Positions 1-10,335 of a DNA stretch of 64,000 nt are shown one piece after another. Location: positions 7,254,001 through 7,318,000 of the forward strand of contig CM047805.1 of the NCBI GenBank assembly GCA_026214975.1. Reading direction: 5' to 3'. The notes below the pieces were generated by a model. That model had not been told where the DNA came from. It made no database searches and was given only the letters and a program-made list of their open reading frames with translations. How positions within the stretch are numbered: position 1 is the first letter of the stretch; the number at the start of each line of letters is the position of its first letter. The position numbers and the translations under genes are program-made. The stretch is from Gentiana macrophylla. Its lineage: Eukaryota; Streptophyta; Magnoliopsida; Gentianales; Gentianaceae.

Positions 1-964
1 TAAAATGGCCATACTTGAGCTGGCGTATTAAAGTATAAAATGTTAATTATCTACCTTATGTCAGCTTAACTTTTGGGAGAGATGGTAGTTCAACAGAGTT
101 TCCTATATCTCAATAAATAAAAGGGTTTTATAGTGAAACTTTCTTAAGGCAACAACATGGCGAAAAAACCTCTCTACCAGGAGCCATTACCATGGTATTG
201 AGATGGCCCCAGACTCCGGTGAATCTTCTTATTACCCTATAGTAGAGAATGAAATGAAGCACACTTTCCTTTGAAGTACGAGGTTTTGTAAGATTCACTG
301 GAACAAAGGGCTCTCCATACTCTTCCTCTAACGCCAAATGATGAAGAAAAGAAATCTACACACGAAATAGTAAAATCAAAGTTTTGGTATATGAACGCTG
401 AGGCCTCCTATGCCGACGTACATACATTTAACCACATGCATTAGTGACAATTGGGGTGGGGAGTAATGAAACCCTTTGTTCCACAAATTTTTGTGGTTCC
501 CAAAATAAGTGATTGTACCTTGATAGAGGTTATATGTGATATATTATATGAATTAATGTGACGTAGGAAAAAAAGTCTGAATTGATGCCATGATAGTGAG
601 GTTGTTGGATGAATGTGAGTGCACGGAGAGAATGTTACTCATAAGCATATCCCGTTGCAGGCTCAGTGTGTTTGGACAGACTTTATTTCTTCACCCCACT
701 AAGAAAACAAGATTATTCATTTAAATAAAATATCTTCTCTCTCTTACTTTTCTCCCCCACGATAAATCACAAACACCCGAAACCGATATGACTGAAAGTC
801 TCAAACACAATTCAATCAAAATTTATTTTCTAAATAAATAATAATCCAAAATTCCATATCGAAACTGACATATATCAAAAGCTTGAATCTTCATCAACAA
901 AAAAAAAAAAAAAAAAAAAAAACCTTGAATCAAACCAAGGTTGTGGGCTTGGGGTGGCTAAGCC
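1..964. other. AT-rich intergenic sequence, no gene seen
   Basis: No reading frame here has a recognisable domain; the longest is 69 codons on the minus strand and has no family likeness I can see. A run of about 20 A residues lies at 900-922. I see no promoter or RNA gene that I can support. Confidence 0.6.
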
Positions 965-1257
965 CATCCATATGTTTTTTTTTTGCCCATAACGAGATTC
1001 AAACATTGGTTTTCATACCAGATTATAGTCTGGCTCACTACTAGACCGATGCACCTAATGACAACCAGTCAGGGACGTAGCCAATGTATAGTTGTAAGGC
1101 GCTAAGCCCACCGGATAAAAAAATATTACACTAAAATATCTAGGTGGTCCAGTTTGATCATAAAATATTCTTAATCCCACCCGACGAACTCTACATAGTC
1201 CATTAGCCCATCCTAAGTCAAAATCATGGCTCCGTCCTTGCATCCATATGTTTTTTT
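965..1257 (-). repeat. 259-bp insertion between 17-bp direct repeats, SINE/retroposon-like
   Basis: The 17-mer catccatatgttttttt occurs at 965-981 and again at 1241-1257. Read on the minus strand, the 259 bp between them start CAAGGACGGAGCC and end in a short A-run, as expected for target-primed retroposition with a long target duplication. The minus strand also has sequences resembling Pol III box A (tctagtagtgagc, near 1045) and box B (gtttgaatctcg, near 1000). An inverted pair, CAGGGACGTAGCC at 1070 and GGCTCCGTCCTTG at 1228-1240, bounds the inner 171 bp, so a MITE inside a SINE is an alternative. The class is uncertain. Confidence 0.35.
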
Positions 1258-1277
1258 GTTACACAAAAAAACATAGA

Positions 1278-1988
1278 GAATTAGGGATAAAGACAACATT
1301 TGAAATATTTTTAAGTAACATGACAGCCCAATATTTTTTTAGGAAAATGACAACTCCTATAATTTTGATAGTCTGAAGGACAAAACCTAAAAAACATTAA
1401 AAAAAATAAAAAATAAAAAAATCCGACGCGCTAGAACGGCCATTTGCTCCAGTTTGTTTGTATTTTTCCCTCTTTCCTTCCCTATTTTCCAACACTCATA
1501 TCTTTTGATCTGAGATTCAAATACGATAAAAATTTCACTTGATTTTTTACTTTTTGATGCTTTATTCGCTTTTGAGACTTGGTTCAATATAATTACATCG
1601 TTTTTCGTAAAATTTACTGTGGAAATTCACTCAGTGTATATCTTTAGTAAATCCCCAAAATCAGTGAATTTCGAATAATAGTAAATTTCGACAGTGGATT
1701 TTCTGAAATCATGTTGGAATATGTTGAGTGTGGTCTCAAAATAAAGAGTATGAAAAAATAAAAAATTTGGTGAAAGATTTTCAAATTTGAAGTTATAGAT
1801 CGAGAGATACTGAGTGTTTAAAAATATAAATGAGAGAAAAATTTGTTTTTTTTTTTTTTTTTTTGAAAAAGGCTCCAAAATTAAAAAATAAAATAAAATA
1901 GTTTTGTGTCTTTCATGTAAAAGTTTCAAAAAGATGTCATTCTCCTTAATTGATGAAATATTTGTGTCATTCTCCCTTATTTCCCCCA
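1278..1988. repeat. Dispersed repeat family R1, copy 1 (diverged)
   Basis: It begins with a motif like aattagggataaagacaac and ends with a motif like ttgatgaaatatttgtgtca followed by a C-run. The same two ends occur at 2157-2510 and in both arms of the inverted repeat at 34649-35457. The interior holds irregular repeats of gaatttcgacagtgaa type. No protein is encoded. This copy is longer and more diverged than the others. Class unknown. Confidence 0.5.
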
Positions 1989-2156
1989 AAAAATATATAT
2001 AATTCGATCCAACACACTTCGGTTATATTAATACAATCCAATTCGACTATACATGAGATATTCACTACCCACCAAAAATAAATTCTTGCCTCCATCCTTC
2101 AATCAAACAAGTCAAACAAAGAAAAGGAAAAACCCCAATTACTACAATATTTTTAT

Positions 2157-2510
2157 GAAATTAGGGATAATGACACAATCTGGAATATTTTTAAGAATAA
2201 TATGTAAATACGTATTATTAATTATAGGGAGAATGACAACTACATAATTTTTGTAGCGAGAAGGACAAACTGTGAATCCCGAAAAATCAGTTAATCTCCC
2301 CAGTGAATCCTGAAATCATTAATTTTAACAATTGAATCCTAAAATCGGTGAATTTAAATGTTAATTTTGAAAATTAATGAATTTCGACAGTGAATTTCGG
2401 CAATGAATTTCGACAGGGAATAAATAATTTTATCCTTTATACTAAAGTTTCAAAAGACTGTTATTTTACTCAATTGATGAAATATTTCTCTCCTTCTTAC
2501 TCATTGCCCC
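2157..2510. repeat. Dispersed repeat family R1, copy 2
   Basis: About 350 bp from attagggataatgacacaat to the C-run after tgatgaaatatttctctcc. The core is a run of degenerate units built on gaatttcgacag and gaatcc(c/t)gaaat. It has the same orientation and ends as the right arm of the inverted repeat at 35090-35457. It is non-coding. Confidence 0.55.
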
Positions 2511-2670
2511 ATATTTTTATTAATAAGACCAATTGATAGATATAAATGCTTATTATTAACAACACACTTTCTTCCCCACCAAAAAAAAAAAAAAAAAAAA
2601 CACACTTTTATTAATTGGACCAATTAATCGATAAGAAGACTCATATGAATTAAGCACCACACTTTTCCTG

Positions 2671-2835
2671 AAGAGTAATGATATACGTGCACAATGGTTA
2701 TGTTATAACAGTGATTTGCACCGTTGATCATAATAAGTCCAAATTGATCATAATGTAATCTAACATTATCAACGATGCAGATCATCCGTTGTGTCACTCA
2801 GTGTTGCACAACCACTATGCCGTATCATTACTCTT
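2671..2835. mobile_element. 165-bp MITE-like element
   Basis: Terminal inverted repeats: the left end reads aagagtaatgatatacgtgc and the right end, complemented, reads aagagtaatgatacggcata, with further similarity inside (acaatggtt against tagtggtt). The two flanks read ttttcctg and cctgaaaag, giving a short candidate target duplication around CCTGA, blurred because the junction is itself near-palindromic. It has no coding capacity. It lies about 30 bp downstream of the BAHD gene, so it may sit in that gene's 3' region. Confidence 0.5.
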
Positions 2836-2864
2836 CCTGAAAAGTCAAACACTAAGACAGACAA

Positions 2865-4126
2865 TTATGTTGCTGCGTATGCAAGGAACTCTTGATCAGC
2901 TTCAAACTTAGCCATGTCCTCAGACTTGAGAGTGATCCATGCCTCAATGTCACCTTGAGATAATGAGTCCAAGAAAATGGCTATATTCTTTTGATGACTG
3001 CTGCCTAATCCAAACCACAACGGCTTTCCCCATCCGAAATCAACTTCATATACAGGAAATCTACAAATACTCGAGAAAGAAAATGTCACCACCTCACCAC
3101 TTAAAAATTTCTTCAAGATGTCATTCAAAGAATCCAAACTCTGGGTTCCTTCCCGGAGTTTAGTCACATAATCTCCGTCGATACTGCGTATAGCTTCTCT
3201 CATTTTTCCACTACCCGATCTTCTTCATTAATATCACCGAGGAAGGCACAGCGAACTCAATGAAATTACCGGATAACTCATCGGGAAATGGTGGAACAGC
3301 CCTTCTTCTGATGTTAACAGCATGAAGCTGAATGAATGATCTTTTCGGGGTCAGCTTTCGCTTTGGCGCAAACCAGAAAGCGAGACCAAATAAAAGCAGA
3401 CAGGGCTTCGATTCTGGTTGCACGCGTTGTGTTTGTGTATTTGTCTCTGAGTTCATTGATCTTTGAGGCAGTGAACACAAACCTCTTAGTCATTCTGTTT
3501 TCGTTAATGAACCAAAGTTTTGGGTCATATCCACCCAAATCTGATACCGGCGGGAATAGGGTTGCCCCGCCAAACACCGGAGCTCGTATATGAACAGCCT
3601 CATCATCCCCACGTGAAATCGCAGCCCAGCAATTGGAAAACAAGAAAGTCGACCAACCATCACCAAGTTTGTGAGAAAATGCAATCCCAATGGCCAGCCC
3701 TCCACATTTGAAGAAAGTGGTTTGGACAATAACACAAACATCATCTCTAACATCATCAAGATTTCGAGGGCAAAGCCTATCCAATTCCTGTGGGATGGGT
3801 TTGTTTATAACATCCAAAAGCTTACAATCAGCTAGAGCTTCCACAAACGGAACGCCTTCGTCGTTGCAGTTGACGTGGGTGTTGTCAACGATTCGTCCTG
3901 CAAGAGGATAGTAAATAGATAGTGTTTTTGATAAGGATTTTTTAAGATGGCTTGATATCTCTAAATTGTTGAGGCCACCTGTGGCTTCATAGAAGAAAGT
4001 ATGAGGCATAAAAACAGGAACAGTTAGTTGATCTAGGAAAGAGAACTTGTAGTTGGATACATCATTTGGTGTTGGGGAGGATGGAGGGATGATTTCTGTG
4101 GAAACTACTTTGATTTCAAGCTTCAT
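2865..4126 (-). pseudogene. BAHD acyltransferase, frameshifted
   Basis: BAHD enzymes are cytosolic and move an acyl group from acyl-CoA to an alcohol or amine of a specialised metabolite. Translation starts at the ATG ending at 4126 (MKLEIKVVSTEIIPPSSPTP), a typical family N-terminus. The catalytic HxxxD motif is present as SHKLGDG near residue 153, the family VNLR-type motif as HAVNIRRR, and the C-terminal structural motif DFGWG intact near 3030. Total coding length of about 420 residues fits the family. Two breaks spoil it. Near 3325-3345 the frame shifts just before HAVNIRRR. Near 3200-3240 it shifts at least once more, between AVPSSV and MREAIRSID. All key motifs survive, so decay is recent or the breaks are sequence errors. 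The N-terminus recalls vinorine synthase-like members, but the substrate cannot be read. A large transposon lies 245 bp upstream of the start. Confidence 0.85.
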
Positions 4127-4189
4127 AATATAATTTCTTTTTTCTTTCTTTTAGACTTGGGATTCTTGTGTGCTCAAAAGCTATAGGTG

Positions 4190-4239
4190 GCTGAAAGATT
4201 ATATAATAGGCCGCTGAAAGATTATATAATTAATAGGCC
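4190..4239 (-). promoter_or_regulatory. Tandemly duplicated TATA-containing segment upstream of the BAHD gene
   Basis: The unit gctgaaagattatataatag is present twice in tandem (4190-4212 and 4213-4239), the second with a 4-bp TAAT insertion. Each contains TATATAAT, which on the minus strand (ATTATATA) lies 70-110 bp upstream of the ATG at 4126, a reasonable TATA-box distance. This is an inference from position and motif only. Confidence 0.35.
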
Positions 4240-4371
4240 AATCAAGTGCATTTTGTTTTGTATGCATAAAAAGATTTCAGGTTAAGATGCAAAAAATTCA
4301 AGTGTTTGAATATTCTAACTGAATGAGAGAGAAAATAATTATATATGAATACTTTGAGTGAAAAAAAAAAA

Positions 4372-4530
4372 GGGCTTTCATTTGAAAGGGACTGTCAAAT
4401 GGCCTCTCTCCTTTTTAATCATCTAAAGGGTTTCCATTGAAGCCTGTATGGAAAGTTCTCTCTTATCTTTTAAATAATAAGTTATCACCACATTCCATCT
4501 TCCGTTAAATCCCTTTATTTATTTATTCTA
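4372..4530. repeat. Left terminal inverted repeat region of the Mutator-like element
   Basis: This is the degenerate counterpart of 15600-15795 in inverse orientation. The best-matching blocks are ttcatttgaaag at the tip, aaatggcctct about 30 bp in, and ccatcttccgttaaatccc about 125 bp in. Identity is too low to call by eye over the whole length. Confidence 0.4.
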
Positions 4531-5206
4531 TTATTTTTTTAAACAAATTCCACATAATATTTTATTTTAATTTTTTATCGAATCAAATTGGGGTTTAGGG
4601 TTAAATTCTTATTTTATTTCAATTGTCCCTCTTTGCTTTGGCCATCGACGTTCAATTCCCGTTTCCTCTCGTTTTCCTTCCTCTTCTTCCACCATTGCAA
4701 TCCCTTCAAAATCGGTCCAGAAGATTCAACATTATTCATATCTTGAAGGCATAAGTGAACTGTAGCATCCCGATTTCCATTTTCGGTGAACCCAATTCGT
4801 ATTGTTTTGGTGAACCCAATTAGCGAATGTCTCACTTCTTCCCTTCCCAATTCTCCCACTTTTCTTCCTCATTTTAGTAATTTGTGTAGAATGCGTATTA
4901 TTGGAGCATAAATTTGCAATCCCAATCCAATTGCGTTGTAGAGCGTTGACGAGCTGCAGCCGAAATCTCACCGGTCACTATAAAGTAAGTGTTTAAACAG
5001 TCTTAGAAGTGTTTCTCTCCTTACTAAAGGGACAAATTTTCCCATTATGATTGGAACTAAAAGATTTGGAATAAAGTATTTTTTGAACATTTCAATGAAA
5101 TGATTCGATAATACGTGGTTATTTGTTTGTTTTGATTAGTTGGTTGTTAAAGGGGCCGTTTGGAGATTGTTTGGAGATTGTGATCCATTTGTGTAATTTA
5201 AGGGGG
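4531..5206 (+). promoter_or_regulatory. Leader and presumed promoter region of the transposase
   Basis: It is non-coding on the plus strand and AT-rich up to about 4620, then mixed. A likely splice donor (taaagtaagt near 4981) may define a non-coding first exon. I cannot place a TATA box or transcription start with confidence. Confidence 0.25.
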
Positions 5207-7875
5207 ATGGATGTTGTATGGATACATATTTGTTATCCTGTTGAGTTTGTAGAGAACGATGATGGTAAATGGGAATGGAAGTATGTGGGGAAAGGAAAGA
5301 AAAAATGAGGGCAATCATGATTCACAAGAACACATCATTTGTAGAATTTTACGATAAGGTGGTGCAAGAGTTGCAGATCGATACAACGGTGAAAGAATTG
5401 GAGATGCAATGTATTGTCCCGGTAATGTCAAACTTTCCAAGTGCACCACCGATGGTAACTGATTCTGATAACAGTGTGAAGTGGTTAGTCTCTTTTTGTG
5501 AAAGCACATTCGTTGGTATTAGCCTCATTGATAAAGATAATAGAAATGAAGAAACACATGCTTTTGGCAAGAATTGTGGCAACATGGACGGAGAGAATAT
5601 GGGATATGATGGTTTTTCGTCTATGGCCGTCAGTAATGAAATGTTGAATAAGGATACGCCTATTTCGAAAGGTGTGAAGAATGTTGACAACCTTGAAAGG
5701 CCGAATATGGGAAAGAATGGTTTTAAGTCTGCTGCTTTGTCTGATGAATTGTTGAATAATCAGACACGTGTGGAGAATGTTGACAACCTTGAAAGGTCGA
5801 ATATGGGAAATAATGGTTTTAAGTCTGCTGCTTTGTCTGATGAATTGTTGAATTATCAGACGCCTGTGGAGAATGTTGACAACCTTGAAGAAGTTATGAG
5901 TGATGATGTCGATATTGAAGTTAGGAGTGATGATATTTATATGAGTGTGGATCCGTTATTGTCTTCCTTGTGCTCGGATGGAGCTAGGGATGTGAGTTTG
6001 GAAGCATTCAAGACACGTAATGTCAATGTTGAAAGGTTGAGTAATGAAGAAACAGAAACAGAAACAGAAATAGAAATAGAAACACGCAACATGAATGGTG
6101 TAGAGGGAAATAATGGTGTGGAATTGAGTACGCCATCTTGAATGTGAGTGATGCTGGTAGTATTGTACCACCGGCGAGGATTCCAGAAAGAGAAGATATT
6201 CATAAGCATGACATTTTTGAATCAAAAGAGCTATTGATACAAAAGTTAGAGATGTTGGCCGTGAGACATCACTTTGAATTTATAACGGTAAAATCATCCC
6301 GAAGCATTTATGTCGTGGCTTGTAAAGATGATGAATGCAAATGGCATGTGCGGGCAACACGGATAGGAGAAGGTGCGGATAAGTTTGAAGTTCGAGTTTA
6401 CAAGAAGGTGCATACTTGTTCTCTAACCGTTCACAACAAAGACCACAATAATGCATCATACACTCTCATAGCAAGGGAGTATGCTGCTAGGTTTACAGAT
6501 CCGAACCGTGCTTATTTACCAAATGATGTAGTTAATGACTTTCGCAGAGAGTTTGGATATACCATAAGCTATACTAAGGCATGGATGGCTAAAACCTTTG
6601 CAATGGAAATGGTAGTAGGAAAGCCAGGTGATAGTTATGGCCAATTGCCCAAGTATTGTCATATGTTGGAGTTGCGAAATCCTGGAACTGTGACAAAGAT
6701 TTTCACCGATAAAAAAGATGAATTCAAATATTTGTTTATTTGCCTTGGACAGACTAAAAAAGCATTTCAGTCCTCTTTGTTGCGTCGTGTTGTTGTTGTG
6801 GATGGAACACATTTGAGCTCGGCCTACAAAGGTGTATTACTTACGGCGACATGTGAAGATGCAAATGCTCAAATTTATCCAATTGCGTGGGGAGTTGTCG
6901 ATTCCGAAAATAATCGATCATGGAGTTGGTTTTTTGAGCAGTTGAAATCAATCACCGGGGACACAAATGAGCTTGTTATAGTTTACGATCGTCTTGATAG
7001 CATAAAGCACGAGTGAATAAAGTGTTTAAATAACGCTTCATCATGGATATTGTATATTTCACATGAGAAGAATTTGAACACTAAATTTCCACGATTTAAT
7101 ATCGGACGCTTGTTCACATCCACTGCAGAAGCGTATAGGTTACATGAATTTGAAGCGTTGTTTAATGCATTATGTAGCAAAATGGAGGTGGAAGCAAGTA
7201 AGGGGAAAAAGAAGAAAACGATTAGAGAATATTTGGATAAAGAATCTTTTGCCATTGGGCAAGGCACACTTTCCAGGTATGAGGTACAATATCATGACGT
7301 CAAGCAATCTTTGAGTCATTTAACAAAGTGCTCCTCAAAGCTCGAGAATTATGTGTGGTTGGTATGCTCGAACGCATTCGTGAGATAATGCAAGATTGGT
7401 TTGCTAAGAGACATCTTTGAAGCCATGAAATGTAAGACTCCCTACCTCCACAAATGGAAAAGTTAATGTTGGAAAAATACAATGCTTCTTTGGGTATAGA
7501 AGTTAAGGAAATTGCATCACCCATGTATGATGTTCGTGATGGTGTGACATGCCACATTGTGGACTGGAAAGAATACATGTACATGTAAGCAATTTCAAGT
7601 ACATCTATTTCCTTGTAAACATGCAATTGCTGCGATAAAGGCGAGTGGAGGTCATGGGTATAAGCATTGTAGCCCTCATTACACCATTTCCTAAGGATGT
7701 GATTGCTAGGAAAGTTTTGCCCCATCGAGGAGCGAAGAGGCGGTGGTAGTAGACCCTGTAAGAAGAGGAAAAAAAAATGCAGAGAGAACCACGGGATGGA
7801 CTTGTATGTGGTAGATGCAAGGGTCGTGGTCATAACCGGGGGAAATGTCCAAAGTTAGCCGCTAGTGTTCAATAA
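5207..7875 (+). pseudogene. Mutator-like (MURA/MuDR type) transposase, frameshifted
   Basis: MULE transposases cut and rejoin the element at its terminal inverted repeats. Reading from MDVVWIHICYPVEF (5207), the order is: a short N-terminal alpha/beta region (to about 5530); an acidic linker with 32-codon tandem repeats; a MuDR-type DNA-binding domain (6200-6420, with CKDDECKWHVRA and HTC); the DDE transposase core (VVVVDGTHLSSAYKG with its aspartate at 6800, then CEDANAQIYPIAWGVVDSEN and VIVYDRLDSI); a SWIM zinc finger (CKQFQVHLFPCKHAIAA, near 7590-7630); and a CCHC knuckle (CGRCKGRGHNRGKC, near 7810-7850). Frameshifts occur near 5300 (in an A-run), 6130, 7012 and 7390-7600, so no full protein can be made from this copy as written. 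Domain order is complete for the family, which argues for recent decay. Confidence 0.85.
5683..5890 (+). repeat. 96-bp in-frame tandem repeat in the transposase linker
   Basis: Two near-identical 96-bp units (5683-5778 and 5779-5874) and the start of a third encode 32-residue blocks beginning VDNLER and containing MGxNGFKSAALSDELLN. A more diverged block (MGYDGFSSMAVSNEMLN) precedes them. The period is a multiple of three, so the reading frame is kept. Confidence 0.85.
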
Positions 7876-8100
7876 TGGGGCACAATATGTTTTTTTAGTT
7901 TGTTGTTGTAAGGGTAAACATGTGAGCTACAACATTTTATGGTCTATGTTATCTTTTGCTTGTGCTTGCGTTAGTAATGTAAAATATGGTTGGTGTGGGT
8001 AATGGGTTTAAGTATGGTTCACTTTCTATTAATTTGTAATGTTATGTTATGCAGTGTTATGTTTGGTTTCTATCAATAAGAAAAGCCAACATTATATTAT

Positions 8101-8379
8101 TATTATATCTTCGAACATAAGATTACAATTACAGTACAAAGAGCATTTTACATTGCAACCATAAATTATAAATATATAAGAGAAGGTAACACAACATATC
8201 AATATAAGCAGTTCGCTCTCAACTCGTGCATTTCTCTCCTTGTGGTCTGAATGTCGATGACAATATGATCAATCTTGTTGGCGATATGTCACAAACAGTC
8301 ATATTCCAAGATGTTGGCGCTATTAAATTTAAAAGCAAACATAATGTTGGCGATATGTCACAAACAGTCCGCGAGGGGT
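8101..8379. other. Non-coding stretch before the tandem arrays
   Basis: No gene is seen. The phrase ttggcgatatgtcacaaaca occurs at about 8279 and again at about 8347, showing that short-period duplication begins here before the regular arrays. Confidence 0.4.
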
Positions 8380-8580
8380 CATAATAAGATGTTAGATCGA
8401 GGTTCGATCATTGCGATTACTGTGATCAGGGTTGATTACACATAATAAGATGTTAAACTGTGATCAGGGTTGCTTACACAAAATAAGATGATAGATCGAG
8501 GTTCGCTTAAGACGATTATTGTGATCAGGGTTGATTACACATAATAAGATGTTAGATCGAGGTGAAACATGTAGTAAGAT
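8380..8580. repeat. Short irregular tandem repeat, about 60-bp period
   Basis: The phrase cataataagatgttagatcg recurs at 8380, 8441, about 8480 (altered) and about 8540, joined by tgtgatcagggttgattaca. Spacings are about 61, 38 and 60 bp, so one unit is truncated. It runs directly into the 50-bp array and shares its gtgaaacatgta phrase at the junction, which suggests a common origin. Confidence 0.7.
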
Positions 8581-8599
8581 GTCATGGAAGTCACTGGAA

Positions 8600-10004
8600 C
8601 ATGTAATCCATGTCAAACAGTCAGTTAGGGGTCATGGTAGTCAGTGGAACATGTAAACCAGGTGAAACAATCAGTTAGGGGTCATAGTAGTCCGTGAAAC
8701 ATGTAAACCAGGTGAAACAGTCAGTGAGGGGTCATAGTAGTCACTGGAACATGCAATCCATGTCAAACAGTCAGTTAGGGGTCATGGTAGTCAGTGGAAC
8801 ATGTAAACCAGGTGAAACAGTCAGTTAGGGGTCATAGTAGTCAGTGAAACATGTAAACCAGGTGAAACAGTCAATTAGGGGTCATAGTAGTCACTGGAAC
8901 ATGTAATCCATGTCAAACAGTCAGTTAGGGGTCATGGTAGTCAGTGGGACATGTAAACCAGGTGAAACAGTTAGTGAGGGGTCGAGTAGTCAACGGAACA
9001 TGTAATCCATGTCAAACTGCTCGCCAGGGGTCATGGTAGTCGATGGAACATGTAAACCAGTGAAAACTTGATCGATTAGGGGTCATAGTAGTCGATGAAA
9101 CATGTAAACCAGGTGAAACAGTCAATTAGGGGTCATAGTAGTCACTAGAACATGTAATCCACGTCAAACAGTCAGTTAGGGGTCATGGTAGTCAGTGGAA
9201 CATGTAAACCAGGTGAAACAGTCAGTTAGGGGTCATAGTAGTCAGTGAAACATGTAAACCAGGTGAAACAGTCAATTAGGGGTCATAGTAGTCGCTGGAA
9301 CATGTAATCCATGTCAAACAGTCAGTTAGGGGTCATGGTAGTCAGTGGAACATGAAAACCAGGTGAAACAGTCAGTTAGGGGTCATAGTAGTCAGTGAAA
9401 CATGTAAACCAGGTGAAACATTCAATTAGGGGTCATAGTAGTCACTGGAACATGTAATCCACGTCAAACAGTCAGTTAGGGGTCATGGTAGTCAGTGGAA
9501 CATGTAAACCAGGTGAAACAGTCAGTTAGGGGTCATAGTAGTCAGTGAAACATGTAAACCAGGTGAAACAGTCAATTAGGGGTCATAGTAGTCACTGGAA
9601 CATGTAATCCATGTCAAACAGTCAGTTAGGGGTCATGGTAGTCAGTGGAACATGTAAACCAGGTGAAACAGTCAGTGAGGGGTCATGGTAGTCAGTGGAA
9701 CATGTAAACCAGGTGAAACAGTCAGTTAGGGGTCATAGTAGTCAGTGAAACATGTAAACCAGGTGAAACAGTCAGTGAGGGGTCATGGTAGTCACTGGAA
9801 CATGTAATCCATGTCAAATAGTCAGTTAAGGGTCATGGTAGTCACTGGAACATGTAAACCAGGTGAAACAGTCAGTGACGGGTCATAGTAGTCACTGGGA
9901 CATGTAATCCATGTCAAACAGTCAGTTAGGGGTCATGGTAGTCAGTGGAACATGTAAACCAGGTGAAACAGTCAGTTAGGGGTCATAGTAGTCAGTGAAA
10001 CATG
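8600..10004. repeat. 50-bp minisatellite, about 28 copies, with 150-bp higher-order structure
   Basis: Units start at 8600, 8650, 8700 and so on to 9951 in steps of exactly 50 bp, except 49 bp at 8950 and 52 bp at 9049. Three variants alternate. A begins catgtaatccatgtcaaaca. B begins catgtaaaccaggtgaaaca and ends gtcagtgaaa. C is like B but has gtcaattagg and ends gtcactggaa. From 9151 to 9650 the order A-B-C repeats cleanly, so the working unit is a 150-bp trimer. The phase is disturbed at 8999-9100 and 9651-9850. No open frame crosses it. It lies between the transposase and the small acidic ORF, inside the presumed Mutator-like element. Confidence 0.95.
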
Positions 10005-10335
10005 TATTCTGGATTATTTGTTATTAATTATAATGTATAATAATTATTACTAATTATTAATTAGTAGTAATTATTATTAAATGAAACCCCAATTATAATA
10101 ATAATTAGTAATGTATGTACAACAAAAATTATGTATGTATATATTCCCTCCCTCAATCCCGCCAGAATTTCAGGCCCAAAACTTAATTTTTAAGTTACCC
10201 GCCAGAAAAATTTGGGCCCCTTTTTTTTGTTTTCGTTTTCAACATATTCAAATTAATTTGAATTTTAATAATAAGGGAAAGTTGAAGTTGCTCGGCCCAC
10301 CTATCGATATACAGCCTATACATATGTATGTTGTA
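10005..10335. other. AT-rich spacer
   Basis: Dominated by taattattaatt-type sequence at 10015-10110, then mixed sequence with no supportable frame. It probably includes the promoter of the downstream small ORF. Confidence 0.4.

Noticed and set aside
128..337. 69-codon minus frame at the window start
   Set aside because: No recognisable domain, no codon or context support.
8600..10004. Regular 50-bp repeats read as a CRISPR array
   Set aside because: Units are contiguous with no unique spacers, and the setting is a plant nuclear genome.
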